Below are positions 25,901 to 40,323 of a stretch of 64,000 nucleotides of DNA, piece after piece. This DNA comes from Marthasterias glacialis. Its lineage: Eukaryota > Echinodermata > Asteroidea > Forcipulatida > Asteriidae. The notes beneath the pieces are model-generated. The model was not told the origin of the DNA. It saw only the letters and a list, made by a program, of their open reading frames with translations, and made no database searches. The stretch spans positions 26,880,495 to 26,944,494 of the forward strand of contig OU452225.1 in assembly GCA_911728455.2 (NCBI GenBank). The letters run 5' to 3'. Each line of letters begins with the position of its first letter. Within the stretch, counting starts at the first letter, position 1. The translations under genes were made by a program, and so were the position numbers.

Positions 25901-28900
25901 GCACACATGCGGCCTTGGCTATTGTTGACGTACACAGAGCATGGCCGTTTGCACTGGACATCTTCGGGGTGTCCTCACTCCGCGGTCCCTGGCATCCTCC
26001 CTGTTTATCCCACAACCCCCAGACTGGCATTTTCGGAAAGCCCATGAGCAGGGCTTTCCAACAGTGTCGGACTTGTCAGATTTCCGCCAATACTTTGGGA
26101 GATAGAGCCGTTGCTAAGTCTTGTTTTCACTCTGTTACAGCTTTGTGTACAAAAGTGCCATTAGACAGGTGTTTGAAGCGCATTCGGAGCAGCCCCGCTC
26201 TCTGGTGGTTTCAAGGCGGAAGTTGGCCCTGGCTGGCCGGGAAACCTGGATTTTCGGATGCAGGACTATGGCAGCTACCTGCAGGTACAAGAAATTTCTC
26301 TCTAGCCCCATTATTTCTGGAGTTATTGGCCGTGGCGCTGCCGACTTGTTTTTTCGGCGTTTTTTTTTTTTTTTTTTTTGCTGGCTTCAGTCCAGCACAC
26401 ACGTAGCGGCCTTGGCTATTGTTGACGTACACAGAGCATGGCCGTTTGCACTGGACATCTTTGGGGTGTCCTCACTCCGCGGTCCCTGGCATCCTCCCTG
26501 TTTATCCCACAACCCCCAGACCGGCATTTTCGGAAAGCCCATGAGCAGGGCTTTCCAACAGTGTTGGACTTGTCAGATTTCCGCCAATACTTTGGGAGAT
26601 AGAGCCGTTGCTAAGTCTTGTTTTCACTCTGTTACAGCTTTGTGTACAAAAGTGCCATTAGACAGGTGTTTGAAGCGCATTCGGAGCAGCCCCGCTCTCT
26701 GGTGGTTTCAAGGCGGAAGTTGGCCCTGGCTGGCCGGGAAACCTGAATTTTCGGATGCAGGACTATGGCAGCTACCTGCAGGTACAAGAAATTTCTCTCT
26801 AGCCCCATTATTTCTGGAGTTATTGGCCGTGGCGCTGCCGACTTGTTTTTTCGGCGGTTTTTTTTTTTTTGCTGGCTTCAGTCCAGCACACACGTAGCGG
26901 CCTTGGCTATTGTTGACGTACACAGAGCATGGCCGTTTGCACTGGACATCTTCGGGGTGTCCTCACTCCGCGGTTCCTGGCATCCTCCCTGTTTATCCCA
27001 CAACCCCAAGACTGGCATTTTCGGAAAGCCCATGAGCAGGGCTTTCCAACAGTGTCAGACTTGTCAGATTTCCGTCAATACTTTGGGATATAGAGCCGTT
27101 GCTAAGTCTTGTTTTTACTCTGTTACAGCTTTGTGTACAAAAGTGCCATTAGACAGGTGTTTGAAGCGCATTCGGAGCAGCCCCGCTCTTTGGTGGTTTC
27201 AAGGTGGAAGATGGCCCTGGCTGGCCGGGAAAACTGGATTTGCGGGTGCAGGACTATGGCAGCTACCTGCAGGTACAAGAAATTTCTCTCTAGCCCCATT
27301 ATTTCTGGAGTTATAGGCCGTGGCGCTGCCGACTTGTTTTTTCGGCGTTTTTTTTTTGTTTTTTTGTTTTTTTTTGCTGGCTTCAGTCCAGCACACACGT
27401 AGAGGCCTTGGCTATTGTTGACGTACACAGAGCATGGCCGTTTGCACTGGACATCTCCGGGGTGTCCTCACTCCGCGGTCCCTGGCATCCTCCCTGTTTA
27501 TCCCACAACCCCCAGACCGGCATTTTCAAAAAGCCCATGAGCAGGGCTTTCCAACAGTGTCGGACTTGTCAGAATTCCGCCAATACTTTGGGAGATAGAG
27601 CCGTTGCTAAGTCTTGTTTTCACTCTGTTACAGCTTTGTGTACAAAAGTGCCATTAGACAGGTGTTTGAATCGCATTCGGAGCAGCCCCGCTCTCTGGTG
27701 GTTTCAGGCGGAAGATGGCCCTGGCTGGCTGGGAAAACTGGATTTTCGGAGGCAGGACTATGGCAGCTACCTGCAGGTACAAGAAATTTCTATCTAGCCC
27801 CATTTATTTCTGGAGTTATTGGCCGTGGCGCTGCCGACTTCTTTTTTCGGCGGTTTTTTTTTTTTTTTGCTGGCTTCAGTCCAGCACACACGCGGCCTTG
27901 GCTATTGTTGACGTACACAGAGCATGGCCGTTTGCACTGGACATCTCCGGGGTGTCCTCACTCCGCGGTCCCTGGCATCCTCCCTGTTTATCCCACAACC
28001 CCCAGACCGGCATTTTCAAAAAGCCCATGAGCAGGGCTTTCCAACAGTGTCGGACTTGTCAGATTTCCGCCAATACTTTGGGAGATAGAGCCGTTGCTAA
28101 GTCTTGTTTTCAATCTGTTACAGCTTTGTGTACAAAAGTGCCATTAGACTGGTGTTGTTGAAGCGCATTCGGAGCAGCCCCGCTCTCTGGTGGTTTCAAG
28201 GCGGAAGATGGCCCTGGCTGGCTGGGAAAACTGGATTTTCGGAGGCAGGACTATGGCAGCTACCTGCAGGTACAAGAAATTTCTCTCTAGCCCCATTTAT
28301 TTCTGGAGTTATTGGCCGTGGCGCTGCCGACTTCTTTTTCGGCGGTTTTTTTTTTTTTTACTGGCTTCAGTCCAGCACACACACGGCCTTGGCTATTGTT
28401 GACGTACACAGAGCATGGCCGTTTGCACTGGACATCTTCGGGGTGTCCTCACTCCGCGGTCCCTGGCATCCTCCCTGTTTATCCCACAACCCCCAGACCG
28501 GCATTTTCGGAAAGCCCATGAGCAGGGCTTTCCAACAGTGTTGGACTTGTCAGATTTCCGCATATACTTTGGGAGATAGAGCCGTTGCTAAGTCTTGTTT
28601 TCACTCTGTTACAGCTTTGTGTACAAAAGTGCCATTAGACAGGTGTTTGAAGCGCATTCGGAGCAGCCCCGCTCTCTGGTGGTTTCGAGGCGGAAGATGG
28701 CCCTGCCTGGCCGGGAAACCTGAATTTTCGGATGCAGGACTATGGCAGCTACCTGCAGGTACAAGAAATTTCTCTCTAGCCCCATTATTTCTTGAGTTAT
28801 TGGCCGTGGCGCTGCCGACTTGTTTTTTCGGCGTTTTTTTTTTTTTTTGCTGGCTTCAGTCCAGCACACACGTAGCGGCATTGGCTATTGTTGACGTACA

Positions 28901-29844
28901 CAGAGCATGGCCGTTTGCACTGGACATCTTCGGGGTGTCCTCACTCCGCGGTTCCTGGCATCCTCCCTGTTTATCCCACAACCCCAAGACTGGCATTTTC
29001 GGAAAGCCCATGAGCAGGGCTTTCCAACAGTGTCAGACTTGTCAGATTTCCGTCAATACTTTGGGATATAGAGCCGTTGCTAAGTCTTGTTTTCACTCTG
29101 TTACAGCTTTGTGTACAAAAGTGCCATTAGACAGGTGTTTGAAGCGCATTCGGAGCAGCCCCGCTCTTTGGTGGTTTCAAGGTGGAAGATGGCCCTGGCT
29201 GGCCGGGAAAACTGGATTTTCGGAAGCAGGACTATGGCAGCTACCTGCAGGTAGAGGAAATTTCTTTCTAGCCCCATTATTTCTGGAGTTATTGGCCGTG
29301 GCGCTGCCGACTTCTTTTTTCGGCGGTTTTTTTTTTTTTTTTTTTTGCTGGCTTCAGTCCAGCACACACGTAGCGGCCTTGGCTATTGTTGACGTACACA
29401 GAGCATGGCCGTTTGCACTGGACATCTTCGGGGTGTCCTCACTCCGCGGTCCCTGGCATCCTTCCTGTTTATCCCACAACCCCGAGACCGGCATTTTCGG
29501 AAAGCCCATGAGCAGGGCTTTCCAACAGTGTCGGACTTGTCAGGTTGCCGCCAATACTTTGGGAGATAGAGCCGTTGCTAAGTCTTGTTTTCACTCTGTT
29601 ACAGCTTTGTGTACAAAAGTGCCATTAGACAGGTGTTTGAAGCGCATTCGGAGCAGCCCCGCTCTCTGGTGGTTTCAAGGCGGCAGATGGCCCTGGCTGG
29701 CCGGGAAAACTAGATTTCCGGATGCAGGACTATGGCAGCTACCTGCAGGTACAAGAAATTTCTCTCTAGCCCCATTATTTCTGGAGTTATTGGCCGTGGC
29801 GCTACCGACTTCTTTTTTACGCGGTTTTTTTTTTTTTTTTTTTT

Positions 29845-30320
29845 GCTGGCTTCAGTCCAGCACACACGTAGCGGCCTTGACTATTGTTGACGTACACAGA
29901 GCATGGCCGTTTCGTTGGACATCTTCGGGGTGTCCTCACTCCGCGGTCCCTGGCATCCTCCCTGTTTATCCCACAACCCCAAGACCGGCATTTTCGGAAA
30001 GCCCATGAGCAGGGCTTTCCAACAATGTTGGACTTGTCAGATTTACGCCAATACCTTGGGAGATAGAGCCGTTGCTAAGTCTTGTTTTCACTCTGTTACA
30101 GCTTTGTGTACAAAAGTGCCATTAGACAGGTGTTTGAAGTGCATTCGGAGCAGCCCCGCTCTCTGGTGGTTTCAAGGCGGAAGATGGCCCTGGCTGGCCG
30201 GGAAAACTGGATTTTCGGAAGCAGGACTATGGCAGCTACCTGCAGGTACAAGAAATTTCTCTCTAGCCCCATTATTTCTGGAGTTATAGGCCGTGGCGCT
30301 GCCGACTTCTTTTTTCGGCG

Positions 30321-30353
<33 letters not shown>

Positions 30354-32836
30354 GCTTAAGTCCAGCACACACGTAGCGGCCTTGGCTATTGTTGACGTAC
30401 ACAGAGCATGCCCGTTTGCACTGGACATCTTCGGGGTGTCCTCACTCCTCGGTCCCTGGCATCCTCCCTGTTTATCCCACAACCCCCAGACCGGCATTTT
30501 CGGAAAGCCCATGAGCAGGGCTTTCCAACAGTGTCCGATTTGTCAGATTTCCACCAATACTTTGGGAGATAGAGCCGTTGCTAAGTATTGTTTTCACTCT
30601 GTTACAGCTTTGTGTACAAAAGTGCCATTAGACAGGTGTTTGAAGCGCATTCGGAGCAGCCCCGCTCTCTGGTGGTTTCAAGGCGGAAGATGGCCCTGGC
30701 TGGCCGGGAAAACTGGATTTTCGGAGGCAGGACTATGGCAGCTACCTGCAGGTACAAGATATTTCTCTCTAACCACAATATTTCTGGAGTTATTGGCCGT
30801 GGCGCTGCCGACTTCTTTTTTCGGCGGTTTTTTTTTTTTTTTTTTTGCTGGCTTCAGTCCAGCACACACGTAGCGGCCTTGGCTATTGTTGACGTACACA
30901 GAGCATGGCCGTTTGCACTGGACATCTTCGGGGTGTCCTCACTCCGCGGTCCCTGGCATCCTCCCTGTTTATCCCACAACCCCAATACTGGCATTTTCGG
31001 AAAGCCCATGAGCAGGGCTTTCCAACAGTGTCAGACTTGTCAGATTTCCGCCAATACTTTGGGAGATAGAGCCGTTGCTAAGTCTTGTTTTCACTCTGTT
31101 ACAGCTTTGTGTACAAAAGTGCCATTAGACAGGTGTTTGAAGCGCATTCGGAGCAGCCCCGCTCTTTGGTGGTTTCAAGGTGGAAGATGGCCCTGGCTGG
31201 CCGGGAAAACTGAATTTTCGGAAGCAGGACTATGGCAGCTACCTGCAGGTAGAAGAAATTTCTTTCTAGCCCCATTATTTCTGGAGTTATTGGCCGTGGC
31301 GCTGCCGACTTCTTTTTTCGGCGTTCTTTTTTTTTTTTTTTTTGCTGGCTTCAGTCCAGCACACACGTAGCGGCCTTGGCTATTGTTGACGTACACAGAG
31401 CATGGCCGTTTGCACTGGACATCTTCGGGGTGTCCTCACTCCGCGGTCCCTGGCATCCTCCCTGTTTATCCCACAACCCCAAGACCGGCATTTTCGGAAA
31501 GCCCATGAGCAGGGCTTTCCAACAATGTTGGACTTGTCAGATTTACGCCAATACCTTGGGAGATAGAGCCGTTGCTCAGTCTTGTTTTCACTCTGTTACA
31601 GCTTTGTGTACAAAAGTGCCATTAGACAGGTGTTTGAAGCGCATTCGGAGCAGCCCCGCTCTCTGGTGGTTTCAAGGCGGAAGATGGCCCTGGCTGGCCG
31701 GGAAAACTAGATTTTCGGAAGCAGGACTATGGCAGCTACCTGCAGGTACAAGAAATTTCTCTCTAGCCCCATTATTTCTGGAGTTATAGGCCGTGGCGCT
31801 GCCGACTTCTTTTTTTGGCGTTTTTTTTTTTTTTTTTTTTTTTGCTGGCTTAAGTCCAGCACACACGTAGCGGCCTTGGCTATTGTTGACGTACACAGAG
31901 CATGCCCGTTTGCACTGGACATCTTCGGGGTGTCCTCACTCCTCGGTCCCTGGCATCCTCCCTGTTTATCCCACAACCCCCAGACCGGCATTTTCGGAAA
32001 GCCCATGAGCAGGGCTTTCCAACAGTGTCCGATTTGTCAGATTTCCACCAATACTTTGGGAGATAGAGCCGTTGCTAAGTATTGTTTTCACTCTGTTACA
32101 GCTTTGTGTACAAAAGTGCCATTAGACAGGTGTTTGAAGCGCATTCGGAGCAGCCCCGCTCTCTGGTGGTTTCAAGGCGGAAGATGGCCCTGGCTGGCCG
32201 GGAAAACTGGATTTTCGGAGGCAGGACTATGGCAGCTACCTGCAGGTACAAGATATTTCTCTCTAACCACAATATTTCTGGAGTTATTGGCCGTGGCGCT
32301 GCCGACTTCTTTTTTCGACGTTTTTTTTTTTTTTTTTTTGCTGGCTTCAGTCCAGCACACACGTAGCGGCCTTGGCTATTGTTGACGTACACAGAGCATG
32401 GCCGTTTGCACTGGACATCTTCGGGGTGTCCTCACTCCGCGGTCCCTGGCATCCTCCCTGTTTATCCCACAACCCCAACACTGGCATTTTCGGAAAGCCC
32501 ACGAGTAGGGCTTTCCAACAGTGTCAGACTTGTCAGATTTCCGCCAATACTTTGGGAGATAGAGCCGTTGCTAAGTCTTGTTTTCACTCTGTTACAGCTG
32601 TGTGTACAAAAGTGCCATTAGACAGGTGTTTGAAGCGCATTCGGAGCAGCCCCGCTCTTTGGTGGTTTCAAGGTGGAAGATGGCCCTGGCTGGCCGGGAA
32701 AACTGAATTTTCGGAAGCAGGACTATGGCAGCTACCTGCAGGTAGAAGAAATTTCTTTCTAGCCCCATTATTTCTGGAGTTATTGGCCGTGGCGCTGCCG
32801 ACTTCTTTTTTCGGCGTTCTTTTTTTTTTTTTTTTT
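29845..32836. repeat. Trimer-scale duplication inside the satellite
   Basis: Blocks 29845-31343 and 31344-32836 are related with offset about 1494-1500 bp. Shared private variants include CAATGTTGGACTTG with GATTTACGCC (30024 and 31524), CATGCCCGTTTGC, GTCCGATTTGTCAG with TTCCACC, and ACAAGATATTTCTC followed by CTAACCACAATATTTC. Confidence 0.9.
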
Positions 32837-33833
32837 GCTGGCTTCAGTCCAGCACACACGTAGCGGCCTTGGCTATTGTTGACGTACACAGAGCATGGCC
32901 GTTTGCACTGGACATCTTCGGGGTGTCCTCACTCCGCGGTCCCTGGCATCCTCCCTGTTTATCCCACAACCCCAAGACCGGCATTTTCGGAAAGCCCATA
33001 AGCAGGGCTTTCCAACAGTGTCGGACTTGTCAGATATCCGCCAAGACTTTGGGAGATAGAGCCGTTGCTAAGTCTTGTTTTCACTCTGTTACAGCTTTGT
33101 GTACAAAAGTGCCATTAGACAGGTGTTTGAAGCGCATTCGGAGCAGCCCCGCTCTCTGGTGGTTTTAAGGCGGAAGATGGCCCTGGCTGGCCGGGAAAAC
33201 TAGATTTTCGGATGCAAGACTATGGCAGCTACCTGCAGGTACAAGAAATTTCTCTCTAGCCCCATTATTTCTGGAGTTATTGGCCGTGGCGCTGCCGACT
33301 TCTTTTTTCGGCGTTTTATGTTTTGTTTATTTTTTGCTGGCTTCAGTCCAGCACACACGTAGCGGCCTTGGCTATTGTTGACGTACACAGAGCATGGCCG
33401 TTTGCACTGGACATCATCGGGGTGTCCTCACTCTGCGGTCCCTGGCATCCTCCCTGTTTATCCCACAACCCCCAAACCGGCATTTTCGGAAAGCCCATGA
33501 GCAGGGCTTTCCAACAGTGTCGGACTTGTCAGATTTCCGCCAATACTTTGGGAGATAGAGCCGTTGCTAAGTCTTGTTTTCACTCTGTTACAGCTTTGTG
33601 TACAAAAGTGCCATTAGACAGGTGTTTGAAGCGCATTCGGAGCAGCCCCGCTCTCTGGTGGTTTCAAGTCGGAAGATGGCCCTGGCTGGCCGGGAAAACT
33701 GGATTTTCGGATGCAGGACTATGGCAGCTACCTGCAGGTACAAGAAATTTCTCTCTAGCCCCATTATTTCTGGAGTTATTGGCCGTGGCGCTGCCGACTT
33801 CTTTTTTCGGCGGTTTTTTTTTTGTTTTTTTTT

Positions 33834-34310
33834 GCTGGCTTCAGTCCAGCACACACGTAGCGGCCTTGGCTATTGTTGACGTACACAGAGCATGGACGTT
33901 TGCACTGGACATCTTTGGGGTGTCCTCACTCCGCGGTCCCTGGCATCCTCCCTGTTTATTCCACAACCCCAAGACCGGCATTTTCGGAAAGCCCATGAGC
34001 AGGGCTTTCCAACAGTGTCAGACTTGTCAGATTTCCGCCATTACTGTGGGAGATAGAGCCGTTGCTAAGTCTTGTTTTCACTCTGTTACAGCTTTGTGTA
34101 CAAAAGTGCCATTTGACAGGTGTTTGAAGCGCATTCGGAGCAGCCCCGCTCTCTGGTGGTTTCAAGGCGGAAGATGGCCCTGGCTGGCCAGGAAAACTGG
34201 ATTTTCGGATGCAGGACTATGGCAGCTACCTGCAGGTACAATAAATTTCTCTCTAACCCCATTATTTCTGGAGTTATTGGCCGTGGCGCTGCCGACTTCT
34301 TTTTTCGGCG

Positions 34311-34343
<33 letters not shown>

Positions 34344-35303
34344 GCTTCAGTCCAGCACACACGTAGCGGCCTTGGCTATTGTTGACGTACACAGAGCATG
34401 GCCGTTTGCACTGGACATCTTTGGGGTGTCCTCACTCTGCGGTCCCTGGCATCATCCCTGTTTATCCCACAACCCCAAGACCGGCATTTTCGGAAAGCCC
34501 ATGAGCAGGGCTTTCTAATAGTGTCAGGCTTGTCAGATTTCCGCCAATACTTTGGGAGATAGAGCCGTTGCTAAGTCTTGTTTTCACCCTTTTACAGCTT
34601 TGTGTACAAAAGTGCCATTAGACAGGTGTTTGAAGCGCATTCGGAGCAGCCCCGCTCTCTGGTGGTTTCAAGTCGGAAAATGGCCCTGGCTGGCCGGGAA
34701 AACTGGATTTTCGGATGCAGGACTATTGCAGCTACCTGCAGGTAGAGGAAATTTCTCTCTAGCCCCATTATTTCTGGAGTTATTGGCTTTGGCGCTGCCG
34801 ACTTCTTTTTTCGGCGTTTTTTTTTTGCTGGCTTCAGTCCAGCACACACGTAGCGGCCTTGGCTATTGTTGACGTACACAGAGCATGGCCGTTTGCACTG
34901 GACATCTTTGGGGTGTCCTCACTCCGCGGTCCCTGGCATCCTCCCTGTTTATTCCACAACCCCCAAACCGGCATTTTCGGAAAGCCCATGAGCAGGGCTT
35001 TCCAACAGTGTCGGACTTGTCAGATTTCCGCCAATACTTTGGGAGATAGAGCCGTTGCTAAGTCTTGTTTTCACTCTGTTACAGCTTTGTGTACAAAAGT
35101 GCCATTAGACAGGTGTTTGAAGCGCATTCGGAGCAGCCCCGCTCTCTGGTGGTTTCAAGGCGGAAGATGGCCCAGGCTGGCCAGGAAAACTGGATTTTCG
35201 GATGCAGGACTATGGCAGCTACCTGCAGGTACAAGAAATTTCTCTCTAGCCCCATTATTTCTGGAGTTATAGGCCGTGGCGCTGCCGACTTCTTTTTTCG
35301 GCG

Positions 35304-35334
<31 letters not shown>

Positions 35335-35807
35335 GCTTCAGTCCAGCACACACGTAGCGGCCTTGGCTATTGTTGACGTACACAGAGCATGGCCGTTTGC
35401 ACTGGACATCTTCGGGGTGTCCTCACTCCGCGGTCCCTGGCATCCTCCCTGTTTATCCCACAACCCCAAGACCGGCATTTTCGGAAAGCCCATGAGCAGG
35501 TCTTTCCAACAGTGTCAGACTTGTCAGATTTCCGCCATTACTGTGGGAGATAGAGCCGTTGCTAAGTCTTGTTTTCACTCTGTTACAGCTTTGTGTACAA
35601 AAGTGCCATTTGACAGGTGTTTGAAGCGCATTCGGAGCAGCCCCGCTCTCTGGTGGTTTCAAGGCGGAAGATGGCCCTGGCTGGCCAGGAAAACTGGATT
35701 TTCGGATGCAGGACTATGGCAGCTACCTGCAGGTAGAGGAAATTTCTCTCTAGCCCCATTATTTCTGGAGTTATTGGCTTTGGCGCTGCCGACTTCTTTT
35801 TTCGGCG

Positions 35808-35838
<31 letters not shown>

Positions 35839-36310
35839 GCTTAAGTCCAGCACACACGTAGCGGCCTTGGCTATTGTTGACGTACACAAAGCATGGCCGT
35901 TTGCACTGGACATCTTTGGGGTGTCCTCACTCCGCGGTCCCTGGCATCCTCCCTGTTTATCTCACAACCCCAAGACCGGCATTTTCGGAAGGCCCATGAG
36001 CAGGGCTTTCCAATAGTGTCAGGCTTGTCAGATTTCCGCCAATACTTTGGGAGATAGAGCCGTTGCTAAGTCTTGTTTTCACTCTGTTACAGCTTTGTGT
36101 ACAAAAGTGCCATTAGACAGGTGTTTGAAGCGCATTCGGAGCAGCCCCGCTCTCTGGTGGTTTCAAGGCGCAAGATGGCGCTGGCTGGCCGTGAAACTTA
36201 AATTTTCGGATGCAGGACTATGGCAGCTACCTGCAGGTACAAGAAATTTCTCTCTAGCCCCATTATTTGTGGAGTTATAGGCCGTGGCGCTGCCGACTTC
36301 TTTTTTCCGC

Positions 36311-36342
<32 letters not shown>
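33834..36342. repeat. Second trimer-scale duplication
   Basis: Units near 33834 and 35331 share GCCATTACTGTGGGAG (34036 and 35533) and GCCATTTGACAGG (34108 and 35605), offset 1497 bp. The following units share GGTAGAGGAAATTTC and TTATTGGCTTTGGCG. The copies have since diverged at scattered sites. Confidence 0.8.
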
Positions 36343-36346
<4 letters not shown>

Positions 36347-38337
36347 GCTTCAGTCCAGCACACACTTAGCGGCCTTGGCTATTGTTGACGTACACAGAGC
36401 ATGGCCGTTTGCACTGGACATCTTCGGGGTGTCCTCACTTCGCGGTCCCTGGCATCCTCTCTGTTTATCCCACAACCCCAAGACCGCCATTTTCGGAAAG
36501 CCCATGAGCAGGCCTTTCCAACAGTGTCGGACTTGTCAGATATCCGCCAAGACTTTGGGAGATAGAGCCGTTGCTAAGTCTTGTTTTCACTCTGTTACAG
36601 CTTTGTGTACAAAAATGCCATTAGACAGGTGTTTGAAGCGCATTCGGAGCAGCCCCGCTCTCTGGAGGTTTCAAGGCGGAAGATGGCCCTGGCTGGCCGG
36701 GAAAACTGGATTTTCGGATGCAAGACTATGGCAGCTACCTGCAGGTACAAGAAATTTCTCTCTAGCCCATTATTTCTGGAGTTATTGGCCGTGGCGCTGC
36801 CGACTTCTTTTTTCGGCGTTTTTTGTTTTGTTTATTTTTTGCTGGCTTCAGTCCAGCACACACGTAGCGGCCTTGGCTATTGTTGACGTACACAGAGCAT
36901 GGCCGTTTCCACTGGACATCATCGGGGTGTCCTCACTCCGCGGTCCCTGGCATCCTCCCTGTTTATCTCACAACCCCCAAACCGGCATTTTCGGAAAGCC
37001 CATGAGCAGGGCTTTCTAACAGTGTCGGACTTGTCAGATTTCCGCCAATACTTTGGGAGATAGAGCCGTTGCTAAGTCTTGTTTTCACTCTGTTACAGCT
37101 TTGTGTACAAAAGTGCCATTAGACAGGTGTTTGAAGCGCATTCGGAGCAGCCCCGCTCTCTGGTGGTTTCAAGGCGGAAGATGGCCCTGGCTGGCCGGGA
37201 AAACTGGATTTTCGGATGCAGGACTATGGCAGCTACCTGCAGGTACAATAAATTTCTCTCTAGCCCCATTATTTCTGGAGTTATTGGCCGTGGCGCTGCC
37301 GACTTCTTTTTTCGGCGGTTTTTTTTTTTGTTTTTTTTTGCTGGCTTCAGTCCAGCACACACGTAGCGGCCTTGGCTATTGTTGACGTACACAGAGCATG
37401 GCCGTTTGCACTGGACATCTTCAGGGTGTCCTCACTCCGCAGTCCCTGGCATCCTCCCTGTTTATCCCACAACCCCAAGACCGGCATTTTCGGAAAGCCC
37501 ATGAGCGGGGCTTTCCAACAGTGTCAGACTTGTCAGATTTACGCCAATACTTTGGGAGATAGAGCCGTTGCTAAGTCTTGTTTTCACTCTGTTACAGCTT
37601 TGTGTACAAAAGTGCCATTAGACAGGTGTTTGAAGCGCATTCGGAGCAGCCCCGCTCTCTGGTGGTTTCAAGGCGGAAGATGGCCCTGGCTGGCCGGGAA
37701 AACTGGATTTTCGGATGCAGGACTATGGCAGCTACCTGCAGGTACAATAAATTTCTCTCTTGCCCCATTATTTCTGGAGTTATTGGCCGTGGCGCTGCCG
37801 ACTTCTTTTTTCGGCGGTTTTTTTTTTTGTTTTTTTTTGCTGGCTTCAGTCCAGCACACACGTAGCGGCCTTGGCTATTGTTGACGTACACAGAGCATGG
37901 CCGTTTGCACTGGACATCTTCGGGGTGTCCTCACTCCGCGGTCCCTGGCATCCTCCCTGTTTATCCCACAACCCCAAGACCGGCATTTTCAAAAAGCCCA
38001 TGAGCAGGGCTTTCCAACAGTGTCGGACTTGTCAGATTTCCGCCAATACTTTGGGAGATAGAGCCGTTGCTAAGTCTTGTTTTCACTCTGTTACAGCTTT
38101 GTGTACAAAAGTGCCATTAGACAGGTGTTTGAAGCGCATTCGGAGCAGCCCCGCTCTCTGGTGGTTTTAAGGCGGGAGGTGGCCCTGGCTGGCCGGGAAA
38201 ACTGGAATTTCGGATGTAGGACTATGGCAGCTACCTGCAGGTACAAGAAATTTCTCTCTAGCCCCATTATTTCTGGAGTTATTGGCCGTGGCGCTGCCGA
38301 CTTCTTTTTTCGGCGGTTTTTTTTTTTTTTTTTTTTG

Positions 38338-38813
38338 GCTGGTTCAGTCCAGCACACACGTAGCGGCCTTGGCTATTGTTGACGTACACAGAGCATGGCC
38401 GTTTGCACTGGACATCTTCGGGGTGTCCTCACTCCGCGGTCCCTGGCATCCTCCCTGTTTATCCCACAACCCCAAGACCGGCATTTTCGGAAAGCCCATG
38501 AGCAGGGCTTTCCAACAGTGTCAGACTTGTCAGATTTCCGCCAATACTTTGGGAGATAGAGCCGTTGCTAAGTCTTGTTTTCACTCTGTTACAGCTTTGT
38601 GTACAAAAGTGCCATTAGACAGGTGTTTGAAGCGCATTCGGAGCAGCCCCGCTCTTTGGTGGTTTCAAGGCGGAAGATGGCCCTTGCTGGCCGGGAAAAC
38701 TGGATTTTCGGATGCAGGACTATGGCAGCTACCTGCAGGTACAAGAAATTTCTCTCTTGCCCCATTATTTCTGGAGTTATTGGCCGTGGCGCTGCCGACT
38801 TCTTTTTTCGGCG

Positions 38814-38844
<31 letters not shown>

Positions 38845-39805
38845 AGGCTTCAGTCCAGCACACACGTAGCGGCCTTGGCTATTGTTGACGTACACAGAGC
38901 ATGGCCGTTTGCACTGGACATATTCGGGGTGTCCTCACTCCGCGGTCCCTGGCATCCTCCCTGTTTATCCCAAAACCCCAAGACCGGCATTTTCGGAAAG
39001 CCCATGAGCAGGGCTTTCCAACAGTGTCGGACTTGTCAGATTTCCGCCAATACTTTGGGAGATAGAGCCGTTGCTAAGTCTTGTTTTCACTCTGTTACAG
39101 CTTTGTGTACAAAAGTGCCATTAGACAGGTGTTTGAAGCGCATTCGGAGCAGCCCCGCTCTCTGGTGGTTTCAAGGCAGAAGATGGCCATGGCTGGCCGG
39201 GAGAAGTGGATTTTCGGATGCAGGACTATGGCAGCTACCTGCAGGTACAAGCAATTTCTCTCTAGCCCCATTATTTCTGGAGTTATTGGCTTTGGCGCTG
39301 CCGACTTCTTTTTTCGGCGTTTTTTTTTTGCTGGCTTCAGTCCAGCACACACGTAGCGGCCTTGGCTATTGTTGACGTACACAGAGCATGGCCGTTTGCA
39401 CTGGACATCTTCGGGGTGTCCTCACTCCGCGGTCCCTGGCATCCTCCCTGTTTATCCCACAACCCCAAGACCGGCATTTTCGGAAAGCCCATGAGCAGGG
39501 CTTTCCAACAGTGTCAGACTTGTCAGATTTCCGCCAATACTTTGGGAGATAGAGCCGTTGCTAAGTCTTGTTTTCACTCTGTTACAGCTTTGTGTACAAA
39601 AGTGCCATTAGACAGGTGTTTGAAGCGCATTCGGAGCAGCCCCGCTCTTTGGTGGTTTCAAGGCGGAAGATGGCCCTTGCTGGCCGGGAAAACTGGATTT
39701 TCGGATGCAGGACTATGGCAGCTACCTGCAGGTACAAGAAATTTCTCTCTTGCCCCATTATTTCTGGAGTTATTGGCCGTGGCGCTGCCGACTTCTTTTT
39801 TCGGC

Positions 39806-39838
<33 letters not shown>

Positions 39839-40323
39839 AGGCTTCAGTCCAGCACACACGTAGCGGCCTTGGCTATTGTTGACGTACACAGAGCATGGCC
39901 GTTTGCACTGGACATATTCGGGGTGTCCTCACTCCGCGGTCCCTGGCATCCTCCCTGTTTATCCCAAAACCCCAAGACCGGCATTTTCGGAAAGCCCATG
40001 AGCAGGGCTTTCCAACAGTGTCGGACTTGTCAGATTTCCGCCAATACTTTGGGAGATAGAGCCGTTGCTAAGTCTTGTTTTCACTCTGTTACAGCTTTGT
40101 GTACAAAAGTGCCATTAGACAGGTGTTTGAAGCGCATTCGGAGCAGCCCCGCTCTCTGGTGGTTTCAAGGCAGAAGATGGCCATGGCTGGCCGGGAGAAG
40201 TGGATTTTCGGATGCAGGACTATGGCAGCTACCTGCAGGTACAAGCAATTTCTCTCTAGCCCCATTATTTCTGGAGTTATTGGCCGTGGCGCTGCCGACT
40301 TCTTTTTTCGGCGTTTTTTTTTT
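38338..40323. repeat. Dimer-scale duplication near the right edge
   Basis: Units at 38338/38843 and 39330/39837 repeat at about 993 bp. They share GCAGGCTTCAG in place of GCTGGCTTCAG, ATCCCAAAACCCC, GGCCATGGCTGGCC and CGGGAGAAGTGGATTTTC. Confidence 0.88.

Noticed and set aside
28104..30008. A 634-codon open frame spanning four satellite monomers
   Set aside because: It depends on chance T-tract lengths that keep frame. Neighbouring units break the same frame, and phenylalanine runs encode the T-tract. No start context or domain.
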